A DNA stretch of 64,000 nt from Gemmatimonadota bacterium (lineage in GTDB: Bacteria > Gemmatimonadota > Gemmatimonadetes > Gemmatimonadales > GWC2-71-9): NCBI GenBank assembly GCA_027294455.1, contig JAPULZ010000034.1, positions 1 through 64,000 of the forward strand, written 5' to 3'. The position numbers and the translations under genes were made by a program. Shown here piece by piece: positions 42,983 through 51,770 of this stretch (the first letter of the stretch is position 1; each line of letters opens with the position of its first letter). Under the pieces are notes generated by a model. The model saw only the letters and a program-made list of their open reading frames with translations, was not told where the DNA came from and made no database searches.

Positions 42983-44299
42983 TCAACGTATATTCCAGCC
43001 GTTCACCGGGCCGCCGTTGAAGAACACCGCCGGCGTCATCACGCCGTCCCGCTTGAACACCATGCCATCCTTCATGACGAACCGCACGTCACGCAGCGCG
43101 TCGATACTCTCCAACGGGTTGCCTGAGACCGCGATGAGATCTGCGATGAATCCCGTTCTGATGGGACCTCGTTCGTTTTCGGTCTCGCTGACCCGAAAGC
43201 CGTTCGTGGTCATCGCTCGCAGCACGTCCACCGGTGGGATGCCGGCCGCTTTCCACGTCTCGATGAATTCGATGGCGACTTCTCCGCGGGTCATGCCGGG
43301 AACGAAGTAGTCCGCGTCCGTCGAGAAGGTCAGCAGAACGTTGTTTTCATAGGCGTTCCGCAATCCGGCCACCGTCCGCTCGTACCGGGCCTCGCTGGTG
43401 TGCCCGGTGAGGGAAATCGGCGTCTCCGTTCCCGCGCGGAAGATCCCCTTTTGCGCCATCCCCTTGTGCATCTCGTCCGTGAGGCCACCACCGTGGGCGA
43501 TGGACCAGATCCCGGCCTCGATGGCCCGGCCGGCACCCTCCACGGTCTGCACGTGCCCTTCCACCTTCAGGCCGGCTTTGGCCGCTTCAGAGATGAACAA
43601 CCGAATCTCGTCGGTGGTATAGCCCCATGGTTTGCAGTCCACGCAAATCTTGATCACCGTCGCCCCGAACAACGCGTTCTGCCGAACCGCTTTGACGATC
43701 TCGTCCGGCGTATCCGCGTCGAGGTATTCGGGATACACAATCTGCTTGCCCATGGCCATCTCCGGCGTCGGCCAGAACTGGCCGCCCATGCCCCCGATGA
43801 TGATGCCTGAGTTGATGATGGTGGGCCCCGGAATCCAGCCCTGCTCGATCGCACGCCGCAGGGCCGTGTCCGCGTAGTCACCGGCGTTGCCCATGTCCCG
43901 GACGATCGTGAAGCCGGCGTTCAACATCTGAATCCCGTTGGATACCGCCTGAATCGCCCGAAGCGGAGTGCCGTCCAGCACATAGGTGAGGTAGTACACG
44001 TTACTCTCTGGCTCTTCCTTATAGGTGAGGGCTAGATGGTTGTGGGCATCGACCAGCCCCGGCAGGACCACGAGGGCGGACAGATCGATCACCTCCGCCC
44101 CTGGGGGAACGGCGACATCAGCTCCGATCGCCGTGAATCTGCCTCCCTCCACCAGGATCACCTGGTTGGCAGACAGCGTCCCCGATTCGGGATCCACCAG
44201 CCCACCGGCGCGGATGGCCGTCACCTGCGCCATCGCGACACGTGGAGCGACGATTCCGAGGCCGAGGACCAGCATACTGGTGGCGATGGGTGCTCGCAT
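42983..44299 (-). CDS. Exported amidohydrolase (second, divergent copy)
   Basis: A 438-residue protein with a signal peptide ending VAMAQ. Barrel blocks are VVLPGLVDAHNHLAL (HxH metal ligands), ATVIKICVDCK (candidate carbamylated Lys), KVEGHVQT, SIAHGGGL and FSTDADYF (Asp), with GFIADLIAVSGNPL closing the beta-sandwich. It is a metal-dependent exported hydrolase of imide, amide or dipeptide-like substrates. The ATG at 44299 begins the signal peptide. It is not close to the amidohydrolase at 15853-17214 in sequence. Confidence 0.88.
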   Translation of the reverse strand: MRAPIATSMLVLGLGIVAPRVAMAQVTAIRAGGLVDPESGTLSANQVILVEGGRFTAIGADVAVPPGAEVIDLSALVVLPGLVDAHNHLALTYKEEPESNVYYLTYVLDGTPLRAIQAVSNGIQMLNAGFTIVRDMGNAGDYADTALRRAIEQGWIPGPTIINSGIIIGGMGGQFWPTPEMAMGKQIVYPEYLDADTPDEIVKAVRQNALFGATVIKICVDCKPWGYTTDEIRLFISEAAKAGLKVEGHVQTVEGAGRAIEAGIWSIAHGGGLTDEMHKGMAQKGIFRAGTETPISLTGHTSEARYERTVAGLRNAYENNVLLTFSTDADYFVPGMTRGEVAIEFIETWKAAGIPPVDVLRAMTTNGFRVSETENERGPIRTGFIADLIAVSGNPLESIDALRDVRFVMKDGMVFKRDGVMTPAVFFNGGPVNGWNIR

Positions 44300-44478
44300 G
44301 GCGGAAACTCCTGGCAAGAGCGGACGAGGGTTGGATATGGCAGGTGATCTGCACCGACATCCCCGCGGTGTCAAGCACGAACTGGACAACCGAACGGCCC
44401 GGATTGAATACTGCATTCGTGGACTGCCAGCGATTGCGAGAGACCTATGGCTTCGCCTTCGACTTCCAGGAAGCCTGA
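44300..44478. other. Short intergenic region
   Basis: The region between the divergent amidohydrolase and the small gene at 44479. A plus-strand reading frame crosses it and ends at 44478, but it has no ribosome site and overlaps the amidohydrolase start, so I treat it as non-coding. Confidence 0.45.
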
Positions 44479-44661
44479 GTGACCGACCGAGAATCCGATC
44501 GCCGCTACACCGATCAAGAAGTCGCGCTGGTCTTGAAGCGGGCGGCGGAACTAGAGGAACGGGGACGCGACGGCCCGGCTGCGGGGCGAGGCGAACAGGA
44601 CGCCATGAGATACATCATGAAGCAGGAGGACGCGCGTCTCGACGCGCATGATCTGCCATGA
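44479..44661 (+). CDS. Small soluble protein, hypothetical
   Basis: 60 residues from a GTG at 44479. The RRYTDQEVALVLKRAAELEE opening resembles the N-terminus of larger Gemmatimonadota membrane proteins of unknown function, so this may be a truncated form. Its stop overlaps the next ATG (ATGA), suggesting the two are co-translated. No catalytic motif is seen. Confidence 0.55.
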   Translation: MTDRESDRRYTDQEVALVLKRAAELEERGRDGPAAGRGEQDAMRYIMKQEDARLDAHDLP

Positions 44662-45090
44662 ACGCGATGACTAGCACGATCCGGCCTACCGTCCGGCGTT
44701 GGCTTCCCCTCGCCATCTGGGGCGGGCTGAGCTGCGGCAACCCCGTGGAGGTGGAGTTGCTCACAGTGATGCTCTACGGTCACGTAAGCGATGCCGCCGG
44801 TGCTCCCCATGCCTGACGTCGCCGTGTCCGCCTATCCGTTTCCGTTCACCAGCTCTTGCGCCGACACCGGCGGCGAGCATCCGGCGCACACCAAGACGAA
44901 CTCGAGCGGGGCGTATCGCCTGGGTTTCGCCTTCCCCGGCGAAGCCCTCACCGGGTGTATCCAGGTGATCGCCGAACCGCCGAGCGCGGCTTACCTGCCG
45001 GACACCGTGCGGCAGGAAGGGATCGTCTTTCGCAACGCATCGCCGCCCGACAGCGTGCGGGTCGACCTCGTCCTGCGTCCGACGCCGTAG
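44658..45090 (+). pseudogene. Frameshifted lipoprotein with carboxypeptidase-regulatory-like domain
   Basis: The ATG at 44658 opens a signal peptide (WLPLAIWGGLSC) and then YGHVSDAAGAP before a stop at about 44815. The downstream frame continues the same domain as DVAVSAYPFPFTSSCADT and later NSSGAYRLGFAFPGEALT to 45090. Dropping one C from the CCCC run around 44804-44807 joins them as ...AGAP-M-PDVAVSAY, a normal start of a CarboxypepD_reg-like beta-sandwich. It is either a true one-base disruption or a sequencing error. Confidence 0.75.
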
Positions 45091-45096
45091 GAGGGC

Positions 45097-46302
45097 ATGC
45101 CCCGGAACTCGCTCTCCCCAACAGAAGTGCGCCGCATCGCGCTGGCGGCCCAGGGGTTCGACCGCCCCCGGCCCGGCCGCGTGGATACCCGACACATCCG
45201 CCGCGCCCTGCGGCAACTCGGTCTCCTCCAGATCGATTATGTGAACGTCCTCGGTCCCGCCCAGTATCACGTGCTGTTTTCGCGGCTCGGCCCCTACGAC
45301 AAGAGCCGCCTCGACGATCTGGTGTACCGGCGGCGCGAGTTCACCGAGCAATGGGCCCACGAAGCATCGATCGTGCCCATGGAAACATGGCCCCTGCTGC
45401 GACACCGGAGGGAGACGCACCGCGTGCGGCCGTGGGGTTTCGAGAAGTTCATGGCCAAGCATCCCGACTACGTGAAGCAGGTGTTGCGCGACGTGCGCAC
45501 GCGGGGACCCTTGACCAGCGATGACCTCTCGGCGCCGGATGGAGTTGCCCGCCGAACCGCCGGCGGCGCGTGGTCGCGAACGGTGCCCTGGGCGACTTTG
45601 GAGGCCCATTTCGGATGCGGCCGGCTCGCCGTCGCCGACCGGTTGGCAAACTTCCAGCGGGTGTACGACCTGGTCGATCGGATCGTCCCGGCGGAGGTGC
45701 GCACCTGCCGGATCGGGCGCGCAGATGCCGAGCGCGCGTTGCTGGAGGAGGCCGCCCGCTCCCACGGGGTGGGCACGGCCGCCGATCTCGCTGATTACTA
45801 CCGCATGCCGGTCCGCGACGCCCGACCGAGGCTGATGGAGCTGGTCGAAGCGGGCACCCTGCATCAGGTGCACGTCGAGGGCTGGGACGAGGTCGCATAC
45901 CTGCACACCAAGGCGCGGATCCCCAACCGGCTCGACGCGGTGGCCCTGTTGTCGCCGTTCGATCCACTCATCTGGTACCGTAGGCGCGCGGCGCGCATCT
46001 TCGATTTCGCATACACGGTCGAGATCTTCGTCCCGAAGCCGAAGCGCAAATGGGGGTACTATGTGCTGCCCTTTCTCCGCGGGGAGCGCCTCGTGGCCCG
46101 CGTCGACTTGAAGGCCGATCGTGCCGCCCGCCGGCTCCTCGTGCTTGCGGCGTACCTGGAACCCGGCGCCAGCCCCCGCCCGGTGGCTGGGGCGCTGGCA
46201 ACCGAGCTGCGAACCCTGCAGCAATGGCTGGGGCTCGACGCCGTCGTCGTGCGGCGCAAGGGCAACCTGGCCACGGGGTTGGCCGCCGTTGTGCGACGCT
46301 GA
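45097..46302 (+). CDS. ycaQ: YcaQ/AlkX-family DNA glycosylase (winged-helix)
   Basis: A 401-residue protein of three tandem winged-helix domains. LGLLQIDYVNV contains the Q-hydrophobic-D catalytic motif that distinguishes YcaQ (interstrand-crosslink unhooking) from AlkZ (QxQ). AQYHVLFSRLGPYD, WAHEASIVPMETWPL and FVPKPKRKWGYYVLPFL are typical blocks of the family. It removes N7-alkylguanine adducts, including crosslinks. It lies 6 nt after the frameshifted lipoprotein gene. Confidence 0.87.
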   Translation: MPRNSLSPTEVRRIALAAQGFDRPRPGRVDTRHIRRALRQLGLLQIDYVNVLGPAQYHVLFSRLGPYDKSRLDDLVYRRREFTEQWAHEASIVPMETWPLLRHRRETHRVRPWGFEKFMAKHPDYVKQVLRDVRTRGPLTSDDLSAPDGVARRTAGGAWSRTVPWATLEAHFGCGRLAVADRLANFQRVYDLVDRIVPAEVRTCRIGRADAERALLEEAARSHGVGTAADLADYYRMPVRDARPRLMELVEAGTLHQVHVEGWDEVAYLHTKARIPNRLDAVALLSPFDPLIWYRRRAARIFDFAYTVEIFVPKPKRKWGYYVLPFLRGERLVARVDLKADRAARRLLVLAAYLEPGASPRPVAGALATELRTLQQWLGLDAVVVRRKGNLATGLAAVVRR

Positions 46303-46337
46303 TACGAGCCGGCCGTCCATCGATTATCCTACATGGC

Positions 46338-46862
46338 ATGCACGACCCATCGGACTTGCCCGCCAGGATGCGCCGGGCCGCTCGGATCGAGGGACAGTTT
46401 CGCCTGCGCTCGGGCGCCACGGCCACGGAATACTTCGACAAGTATCGCTTCGAATCAGATCCGGTCTTGTTGCGGGCCATCGCCGAAGCCATGACCGAAC
46501 TTCTCCCATCCGAAGTCGATGCTCTGGCCGGGCTCGAGTTGGGCGGGGTCCCGCTGGCCACCATGCTGTCCCAGTTGACCGGCTATCCGACCATCTTCGT
46601 CAGGAAGCGGGCCAAGGAGTACGGCACCAGACAACTCGCCGAAGGAGGCGAGGTGGCCGGGAAGCGCTTGGTCGTCGTCGAAGACGTCGTCACGACTGGC
46701 GGGCAGGTGATCGAATCAACTCAAGCACTGCGATCGCTCGGCGCCTCGATCGACACGGCGGTGTGCGCCATCGACCGTGAAGCCGGCGGGCGCGACGCGA
46801 TGGCCGACATCGATTTGGAACTCCGATCGCTCTTCACGAAACAGGATCTCGATGGCCTTTGA
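46338..46862 (+). CDS. pyrE: Orotate phosphoribosyltransferase
   Basis: A 174-residue type I phosphoribosyltransferase. YFDKYRFESDPVLL, AGLELGGVPLA, IFVRKRAKEYGT and the PRPP loop VVVEDVVTTGGQ are the expected PyrE motifs. It makes OMP from orotate and PRPP. The ATG at 46338 gives the normal short N-terminus. Its end overlaps the next gene start by 11 nt. Confidence 0.92.
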   Translation: MHDPSDLPARMRRAARIEGQFRLRSGATATEYFDKYRFESDPVLLRAIAEAMTELLPSEVDALAGLELGGVPLATMLSQLTGYPTIFVRKRAKEYGTRQLAEGGEVAGKRLVVVEDVVTTGGQVIESTQALRSLGASIDTAVCAIDREAGGRDAMADIDLELRSLFTKQDLDGL

Positions 46863-47586
46863 TTTCTCCGGTCAGACCGTGCTGGTCACCGGTGCGTCTC
46901 GCGGCATCGGAGAGCAGATTGCGCGGGACGTGGCCGACGGGGGCGGTACGCTGCTGGTGACGTCCACCGAGGCATCCCACAAACTGGAGGATCGTTTCGG
47001 CGTCGCCACCCATCATTTTCCCATCGATTTTCGCCACGAGGCCGACACGCAACACTTTCTCGCGGAGCTGCGCGCCATGGATCGCGTCGACGTCTGCATC
47101 AACAACGCCGGCGTGGCGCGTCACAAACTCATGGAAGACACGACCGTGGAAGATTGGGACGATACGGCCACGGTCAACGTGAAAGTGCCCTATCTGATCA
47201 CGCAGGCAGTGGCGGAGCCGATGAAGCGACACGAATACGGCCGCATTGTGAATATCGCCTCGATCTGGGGGCACATGACCAAACCCACACGCTCGGCGTA
47301 TACGGCGGCCAAGCACGGCATCCGCGGTGTCACCGTCGGGACGGCCATCGAGTTAGCACCGTTCAACATTCTGGTGAACACCGTTTCGCCCGGATTCACC
47401 CGCACGGACATGTTCAAGAAGAACTACTCCCCAGCGGAACAAACGCAGGCCGCGTCCCGCGTTCCCCTCAAGCGGCTGGCCGAGCCGCAGGAAATCTCGG
47501 TGGCCGTCCTCTTTCTCGCCAGCAAACTCAACACCTACATCACCGGCCAAAGCCTCCTCGTGGATGGAGGATACTCGATCGGCTAA
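46852..47586 (+). CDS. SDR-family oxidoreductase (complete catalytic site)
   Basis: A 244-residue protein with VLVTGASRGIGEQ (cofactor loop), INNAGVA, and NIASIWGHMTKPTRSAYTAAK, in which Ser, Tyr (+13) and Lys (+17) are all present. LVDGGYSIG closes the fold. It resembles 3-oxoacyl-ACP reductase-like enzymes. The ATG at 46852 overlaps pyrE by 11 nt, so expression is coupled. It is a useful contrast to the SDR at 37386-38177, which lacks Tyr and Lys. Confidence 0.9.
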   Translation: MAFDFSGQTVLVTGASRGIGEQIARDVADGGGTLLVTSTEASHKLEDRFGVATHHFPIDFRHEADTQHFLAELRAMDRVDVCINNAGVARHKLMEDTTVEDWDDTATVNVKVPYLITQAVAEPMKRHEYGRIVNIASIWGHMTKPTRSAYTAAKHGIRGVTVGTAIELAPFNILVNTVSPGFTRTDMFKKNYSPAEQTQAASRVPLKRLAEPQEISVAVLFLASKLNTYITGQSLLVDGGYSIG

Positions 47587-47681
47587 TCACCGGCTCCAGA
47601 CTGGACAACCGGCCCTGGCGGAACGCCGAGATCGCGGTGCTCGGGCGACGACGCTGCAAGGGGCCTGCGGCGAGAGTGAGC

Positions 47682-47710
47682 ACGGGGGAGCGGACTGGCC
47701 CCTCCCCCGT
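47682..47710. terminator. Possible hairpin terminator between convergent genes
   Basis: Perfect 9-bp arms ACGGGGGAG (47682-47690) and CTCCCCCGT (47702-47710) enclose an 11-nt loop. There is no T-run, so termination is uncertain. Confidence 0.45.
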
Positions 47711-47728
47711 TCTCGGCACCCATGTCCG

Positions 47729-48175
47729 CTACATCCCGATCACGAACACCGCGTAGCCTTTCACCGCCGACAACGCCGCCGCCGCCTCCAGCGCCTGCTG
47801 TTTCTCATCCAGGGAGGCGCCTTCGGGGATCCGCAGCTCGGCCCCCCCGTCGGCATCTTGCGGCCGAGCCGAACGGGCTGCGCACGTGACCTTGATGGAC
47901 ATCGGCGTGTAAATCCCGATGGTCAGCACCGATACCAGTTGATTCAGGAAACTCAGCTGCGTTTCCACCTTCGCGACACCGTCGGGGCACCGCTCCGCCG
48001 TCTCGACGGTCTTGGGGGAAACCAGACCGCCGATCCAGGCAGGCGCCCAGGCATCCTCCAGCGTCCGGTCCGAGGGCGGCAAACCCGTTTCTATCGTGGC
48101 GTGATAGCACCCCGCTCCCGCAACGGCCAGGACCGTGAGGGCGCCGAGTCGTCGCCACATGACACCTCGCAACAT
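47729..48175 (-). CDS. Bor-family lipoprotein
   Basis: A 148-residue lipoprotein; the signal ends VAGAGCYHATIETG. The mature start CYH followed by PAWIGGLVSPKTVETAERCPDG and FLNQLVSVLTIGIYTPM matches the lambda Bor family across its length, including the two conserved Cys. Bor is a surface lipoprotein linked to serum resistance in enterobacteria; a role here is unknown. GGAGGG precedes the ATG at 48175. Confidence 0.85.
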   Translation of the reverse strand: MLRGVMWRRLGALTVLAVAGAGCYHATIETGLPPSDRTLEDAWAPAWIGGLVSPKTVETAERCPDGVAKVETQLSFLNQLVSVLTIGIYTPMSIKVTCAARSARPQDADGGAELRIPEGASLDEKQQALEAAAALSAVKGYAVFVIGM

Positions 48176-48319
48176 CTTCCCTCCCATTCTTGATAACGCC
48201 AATCCAGAAAACAGGGCGCGCCCGTACGGCAATATCCACTGCGACGGGGAGCGCCGTGTTAATCAACGATTGAAGCGGTTGAAAAACAACAACTTACAGA
48301 GCCTATGTGATCCATGCCC

Positions 48320-48347
48320 TTGAAATAGCTAACGTAAATGTTAAACT
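48320..48347 (+). promoter_or_regulatory. Candidate promoter with dyad upstream of the DtxR-FeoA gene
   Basis: TTGAAA (48320-48325) and TAAACT (48342-48347) are spaced by 16 nt. Between them CTAAC and GTTAA form an imperfect inverted repeat, a possible metal-regulator site. This supports the downstream ATG at 48371 rather than the one at 48338. Confidence 0.4.
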
Positions 48348-48370
48348 TAGTCTCGACTATATTTACAGCC

Positions 48371-49405
48371 ATGGAAAATCCCGCGACCGCACTTCTCGTC
48401 TTCGGCGTAGCCTCCGCCGTCCTGGCCCTGCTGTTCTGGCCTCGCCGTGGACTGATCGTGCGCTTGTACCGGCTCGCCCGTATCAGCGAGCGGGTACGCA
48501 TGGAAGATGCCCTGAAGCACTTTCACAACCAGGAGTACCTGGGCAGACCCGCCTCCATCGAGACCTTGGCCGGAGTCCTGGAAACCTCCCGGGCCAGGGC
48601 GGTCCAGCTCGTGGCCCGGCTGGAATCTCGCGGTCTGATTCACTCCGACGGCAGGGGACTGCCGCTCACCGATTCCGGCAGGGCCTACGCCCTCCGGATC
48701 ATCCGAAGCCACCGGCTGTGGGAACGGTACCTGGCCGACCTGACCAGCGTAAAACCGGGCGATTGGCACGATGGGGCGGAGTTGCGTGAGCACACACTCA
48801 CTCCCGACGCCGTGACCGAGTTGGACGTCCGCATGGGCCATCCCCGCTACGACCCCCACGGCGACCCCATTCCCACGGCATCCGGCGAGCTGCCGCCCCA
48901 GTCCGGTGTGCCGCTCACAGCCCTCGAGGCGGGCCAGAGCGGGACGATCGTCCACCTGGAGGACGAACCCCGGGAAGTGTACGACCAGTTGACCGCCGTG
49001 GGGCTTGCCCCGCTCATGGAGCTCCGCGTGTTGGAGTCTACCCCGTCGTCCTTGCGGTTTACGGCCGACGGATTGGAGCTGATGCTCGAGCCGGTGGTGG
49101 CCAGCAACATCACCGTCAAGGTGCGTTCCACCGAAGATTCGGCGTTGGGCCCGTCCAGAACGCTGGCGCAGCTGCGACCCGGCGAATCCGCCGCGGTGGT
49201 TCGCATCTCCCCAACGTGTCGCGGAGCACAGCGGCGGCGCCTGCTCGATCTGGGCGTAGTTCCGGGAACCGTGGTGAGCGCCGAGCTGGAGGGGGTCCTG
49301 CGGGATCCGGTCGCGTACAACATTCGCGGGGCCTTGATCGCCCTGCGCCGGCACCAGGCCGAGTGGATTTACGTCGAGGCCCCGCCGGGCGACTCGAGGA
49401 ACTGA
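48371..49405 (+). CDS. Membrane-anchored DtxR-like regulator fused to two FeoA domains
   Basis: 344 residues from the ATG at 48371. An N-terminal helix (ALLVFGVASAVLALLFW) is followed by a winged-helix region (SIETLAGVLETSRARAVQLV) and a DtxR-type metal-binding helix region (SHRLWERYL, DWHDGAELREH). Two FeoA-like SH3 folds follow: VPLTALEAGQSGTIVHL and RTLAQLRPGESAAVVRI onward. It lies 1 nt before feoB. A DNA-binding domain on a membrane helix next to FeoA modules would link iron sensing to the FeoB transporter. Alternative start 48338. Confidence 0.85.
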   Translation: MENPATALLVFGVASAVLALLFWPRRGLIVRLYRLARISERVRMEDALKHFHNQEYLGRPASIETLAGVLETSRARAVQLVARLESRGLIHSDGRGLPLTDSGRAYALRIIRSHRLWERYLADLTSVKPGDWHDGAELREHTLTPDAVTELDVRMGHPRYDPHGDPIPTASGELPPQSGVPLTALEAGQSGTIVHLEDEPREVYDQLTAVGLAPLMELRVLESTPSSLRFTADGLELMLEPVVASNITVKVRSTEDSALGPSRTLAQLRPGESAAVVRISPTCRGAQRRRLLDLGVVPGTVVSAELEGVLRDPVAYNIRGALIALRRHQAEWIYVEAPPGDSRN

Positions 49406-49406
49406 C

Positions 49407-51644
49407 GTGACCACCGCCACCCTTCCCTGCCGCGGATGCTCCGTGAACCGCGAGACCAACCTCGTCCAACTCGGCGTCCGCGCCGACAAGTGGGACTACA
49501 TCGTGGCGCTGGCCGGCAACCCGAATACCGGCAAGAGCACGGTGTTCAACGCCCTGACGGGCCTGCGACAACACACCGGGAATTGGCCTGGCAAGACCGT
49601 TTCCCGGGCCGAGGGCGTCTTCGAACACGACGGGGAGCGCATCAAGCTCATCGACCTGCCGGGGACCTACTCGTTACAGGCCGGAAGCGCCGATGAAGAA
49701 GTCGCGCGAGATTTCGTCCTCTTCGGCGAGCCCGATGTCACCGTGGTCGTCGTCGATGCCACGCGCCTCGAACGCAACCTCAACCTCGTGCTGCAGGTCC
49801 TGGAGATCACCGACCGGGTCGTCGTGTGTCTCAATCTCATGGATGAAGCCAAACGACGGGGGATCGGCATCGACGTGGCCCGGCTTGCCAGGGAACTCGG
49901 CGTCCCGGTCGTGCCCACTGCGGCGCGGCGTCGGGAGGGCATTCCGGAGCTGGTCGAGGCCATTCGTCGGGTGGCACATGGCGAAGTGCAGCCCACGCCG
50001 TTTCGCATCGCCAGTCACCCTGAAGAGGTCGAATCCGCGATACGGGAGCTCGTGGCACCCCTTCAGCAGGCCTTCCCCGAGCTTCCCAACGCCCGCTGGG
50101 TGGGCTTGCGACTCCTGGGTGCAGACGAGCGGGTGACCGCCGCCGTCCGGCACGGCAACCTGGGAAATCTGAGCGACGGGACGTTGTCCCCTGCGCTCGG
50201 CGGAACAACCGGCGTCGCGACCGGCGACCCGAACGCCATTCTCGACAGGGCATCGCAGCTGCGTTGGGTTCTCAAGCCCAGCTTTCACGACGCCCTCACC
50301 GCGAGCTACTACGCGGCCGCGCACCGCATTGCCGATCTGGCGGCGATCCAGGGTCTGAAGCGGACCAAGTTCGACTTCGATCGCAACCTGGATCGGCTGC
50401 TGACCAGCCGTTGGTTCGGCTTCCCCTTGATGCTCGCGATCCTGGCCGTCGTCTTTTGGCTGACCATCGCCGGCGCGAACGTCCCGTCGCAGATGATCGC
50501 GGCGTTCTTGTTGGACACCGTGCACCCGGCACTCAAGGGTCTGGCGGCCGCCGTCGCCATGCCATGGTGGCTGGACGGCTTCCTGCTCGACGGCGTGTAT
50601 CTGGCCACCGCCTGGGTCGTGAGCGTCATGCTCCCACCGATGGCGATTTTCTTCCCGTTGTTTACGTTGCTGGAAGACTTCGGGTATCTGCCGCGAGTCG
50701 CGTTCAACCTGGACAAGTTGTTCCAAAAGACCGGTGCCCACGGCAAGCAGGCCTTGACGATGTGCATGGGCTTCGGGTGCAACGCGGCCGGCGTGGTGGC
50801 GACACGGGTCATCGACAGTCCGCGCGAGCGGCTCATCGCGATCATCACCAACAACTTCTCGCTTTGCAACGGCCGGTGGCCGACGCAAATCCTGATTGCG
50901 ACGATTTTCATCGGCGCGGTGGCAACCCCCGGGCTCTCCGGATTCGTCGCCGCCACGGCCGTGGTGGGAATCGCGGTGCTCGGTATCGTTGCAATGTTCG
51001 TCACGTCCTGGTTACTGTCTCGGACAGTCTTGCAGGGGGAGGCAACTTCGTTCAGTCTCGAGCTCCCGCCGTACCGGCCCCCCCGGATCCTGCAGACACT
51101 CTACACGTCGCTCATCGACCGCACAGCCATCATCCTGTGGCGCGCCGTCCTCTTTGCGGTCCCGGCGGGGGCGGTCATCTGGTTGAGCTCCAACATCTCC
51201 CTCGGCGGCGTCAGCATCGCCGAGCACGCCATCGACTTCCTGGACCCGTTCGGCTTCCTCCTCGGTCTCAACGGCGTCATCCTCGTGGCCTACATCGTGG
51301 CCATCCCGGCCAACGAGATCGTGATCCCCACCATCTTGATGCTGACCGTCCTGTCGGTGGGCGCCCTGGGCGGGGAAGTCGGCGGGGGAGCCGGGGTGAT
51401 GTTCGAGCTGGATTCGGTGACGGCGATGGGTACGTTGCTCACGGCCGGGGGGTGGACGCTCTTGACCGGCGTCAACCTGATGCTCTTCAGCCTGCTCCAC
51501 AACCCGTGCTCGACGACGGTCTACACGATCTACAAAGAAACGGGAAGCGCCAAGTGGACGGCCGTTGCAACCTTCCTGCCGCTGGTGATGGGATTCGTGA
51601 TTTGCTTCTTGGTGGCGCAGGTGTGGAGGCTTCTGGGATCCTGA
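49407..51644 (+). CDS. feoB: Ferrous iron transporter B
   Basis: A 745-residue protein. The N-terminal G domain has G1 GNPNTGKS, G3 DLPGTYSL and G4 NLMDEA. It is preceded by a small PCRGC extension (CxxC), as in some FeoB proteins. About ten membrane helices follow, with two gate-domain repeats (CMGFGCNAAG and ANEIVIPTILM regions). It imports Fe2+ driven by nucleotide hydrolysis or signalling. The GTG start at 49407 is 1 nt after the DtxR-FeoA stop, so the two are an operon. Confidence 0.95.
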   Translation: MTTATLPCRGCSVNRETNLVQLGVRADKWDYIVALAGNPNTGKSTVFNALTGLRQHTGNWPGKTVSRAEGVFEHDGERIKLIDLPGTYSLQAGSADEEVARDFVLFGEPDVTVVVVDATRLERNLNLVLQVLEITDRVVVCLNLMDEAKRRGIGIDVARLARELGVPVVPTAARRREGIPELVEAIRRVAHGEVQPTPFRIASHPEEVESAIRELVAPLQQAFPELPNARWVGLRLLGADERVTAAVRHGNLGNLSDGTLSPALGGTTGVATGDPNAILDRASQLRWVLKPSFHDALTASYYAAAHRIADLAAIQGLKRTKFDFDRNLDRLLTSRWFGFPLMLAILAVVFWLTIAGANVPSQMIAAFLLDTVHPALKGLAAAVAMPWWLDGFLLDGVYLATAWVVSVMLPPMAIFFPLFTLLEDFGYLPRVAFNLDKLFQKTGAHGKQALTMCMGFGCNAAGVVATRVIDSPRERLIAIITNNFSLCNGRWPTQILIATIFIGAVATPGLSGFVAATAVVGIAVLGIVAMFVTSWLLSRTVLQGEATSFSLELPPYRPPRILQTLYTSLIDRTAIILWRAVLFAVPAGAVIWLSSNISLGGVSIAEHAIDFLDPFGFLLGLNGVILVAYIVAIPANEIVIPTILMLTVLSVGALGGEVGGGAGVMFELDSVTAMGTLLTAGGWTLLTGVNLMLFSLLHNPCSTTVYTIYKETGSAKWTAVATFLPLVMGFVICFLVAQVWRLLGS

Positions 51645-51770
51645 GCAGCGGGGTCATCCCCAGCTCATTCTTCAGGCTGCTTTTCAACGCCGCACTGCGG
51701 TTTCGCGTATGTGAGCAGTCGCGGTGGTGTCGTCACGGTCTCCTCACCTCCAGGTCGGTAGCATCTTCAG

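Noticed and set aside
44242-44478. Plus-strand frame before the small gene
   Set aside because: No ribosome site, overlaps the amidohydrolase start, and no recognisable motif.
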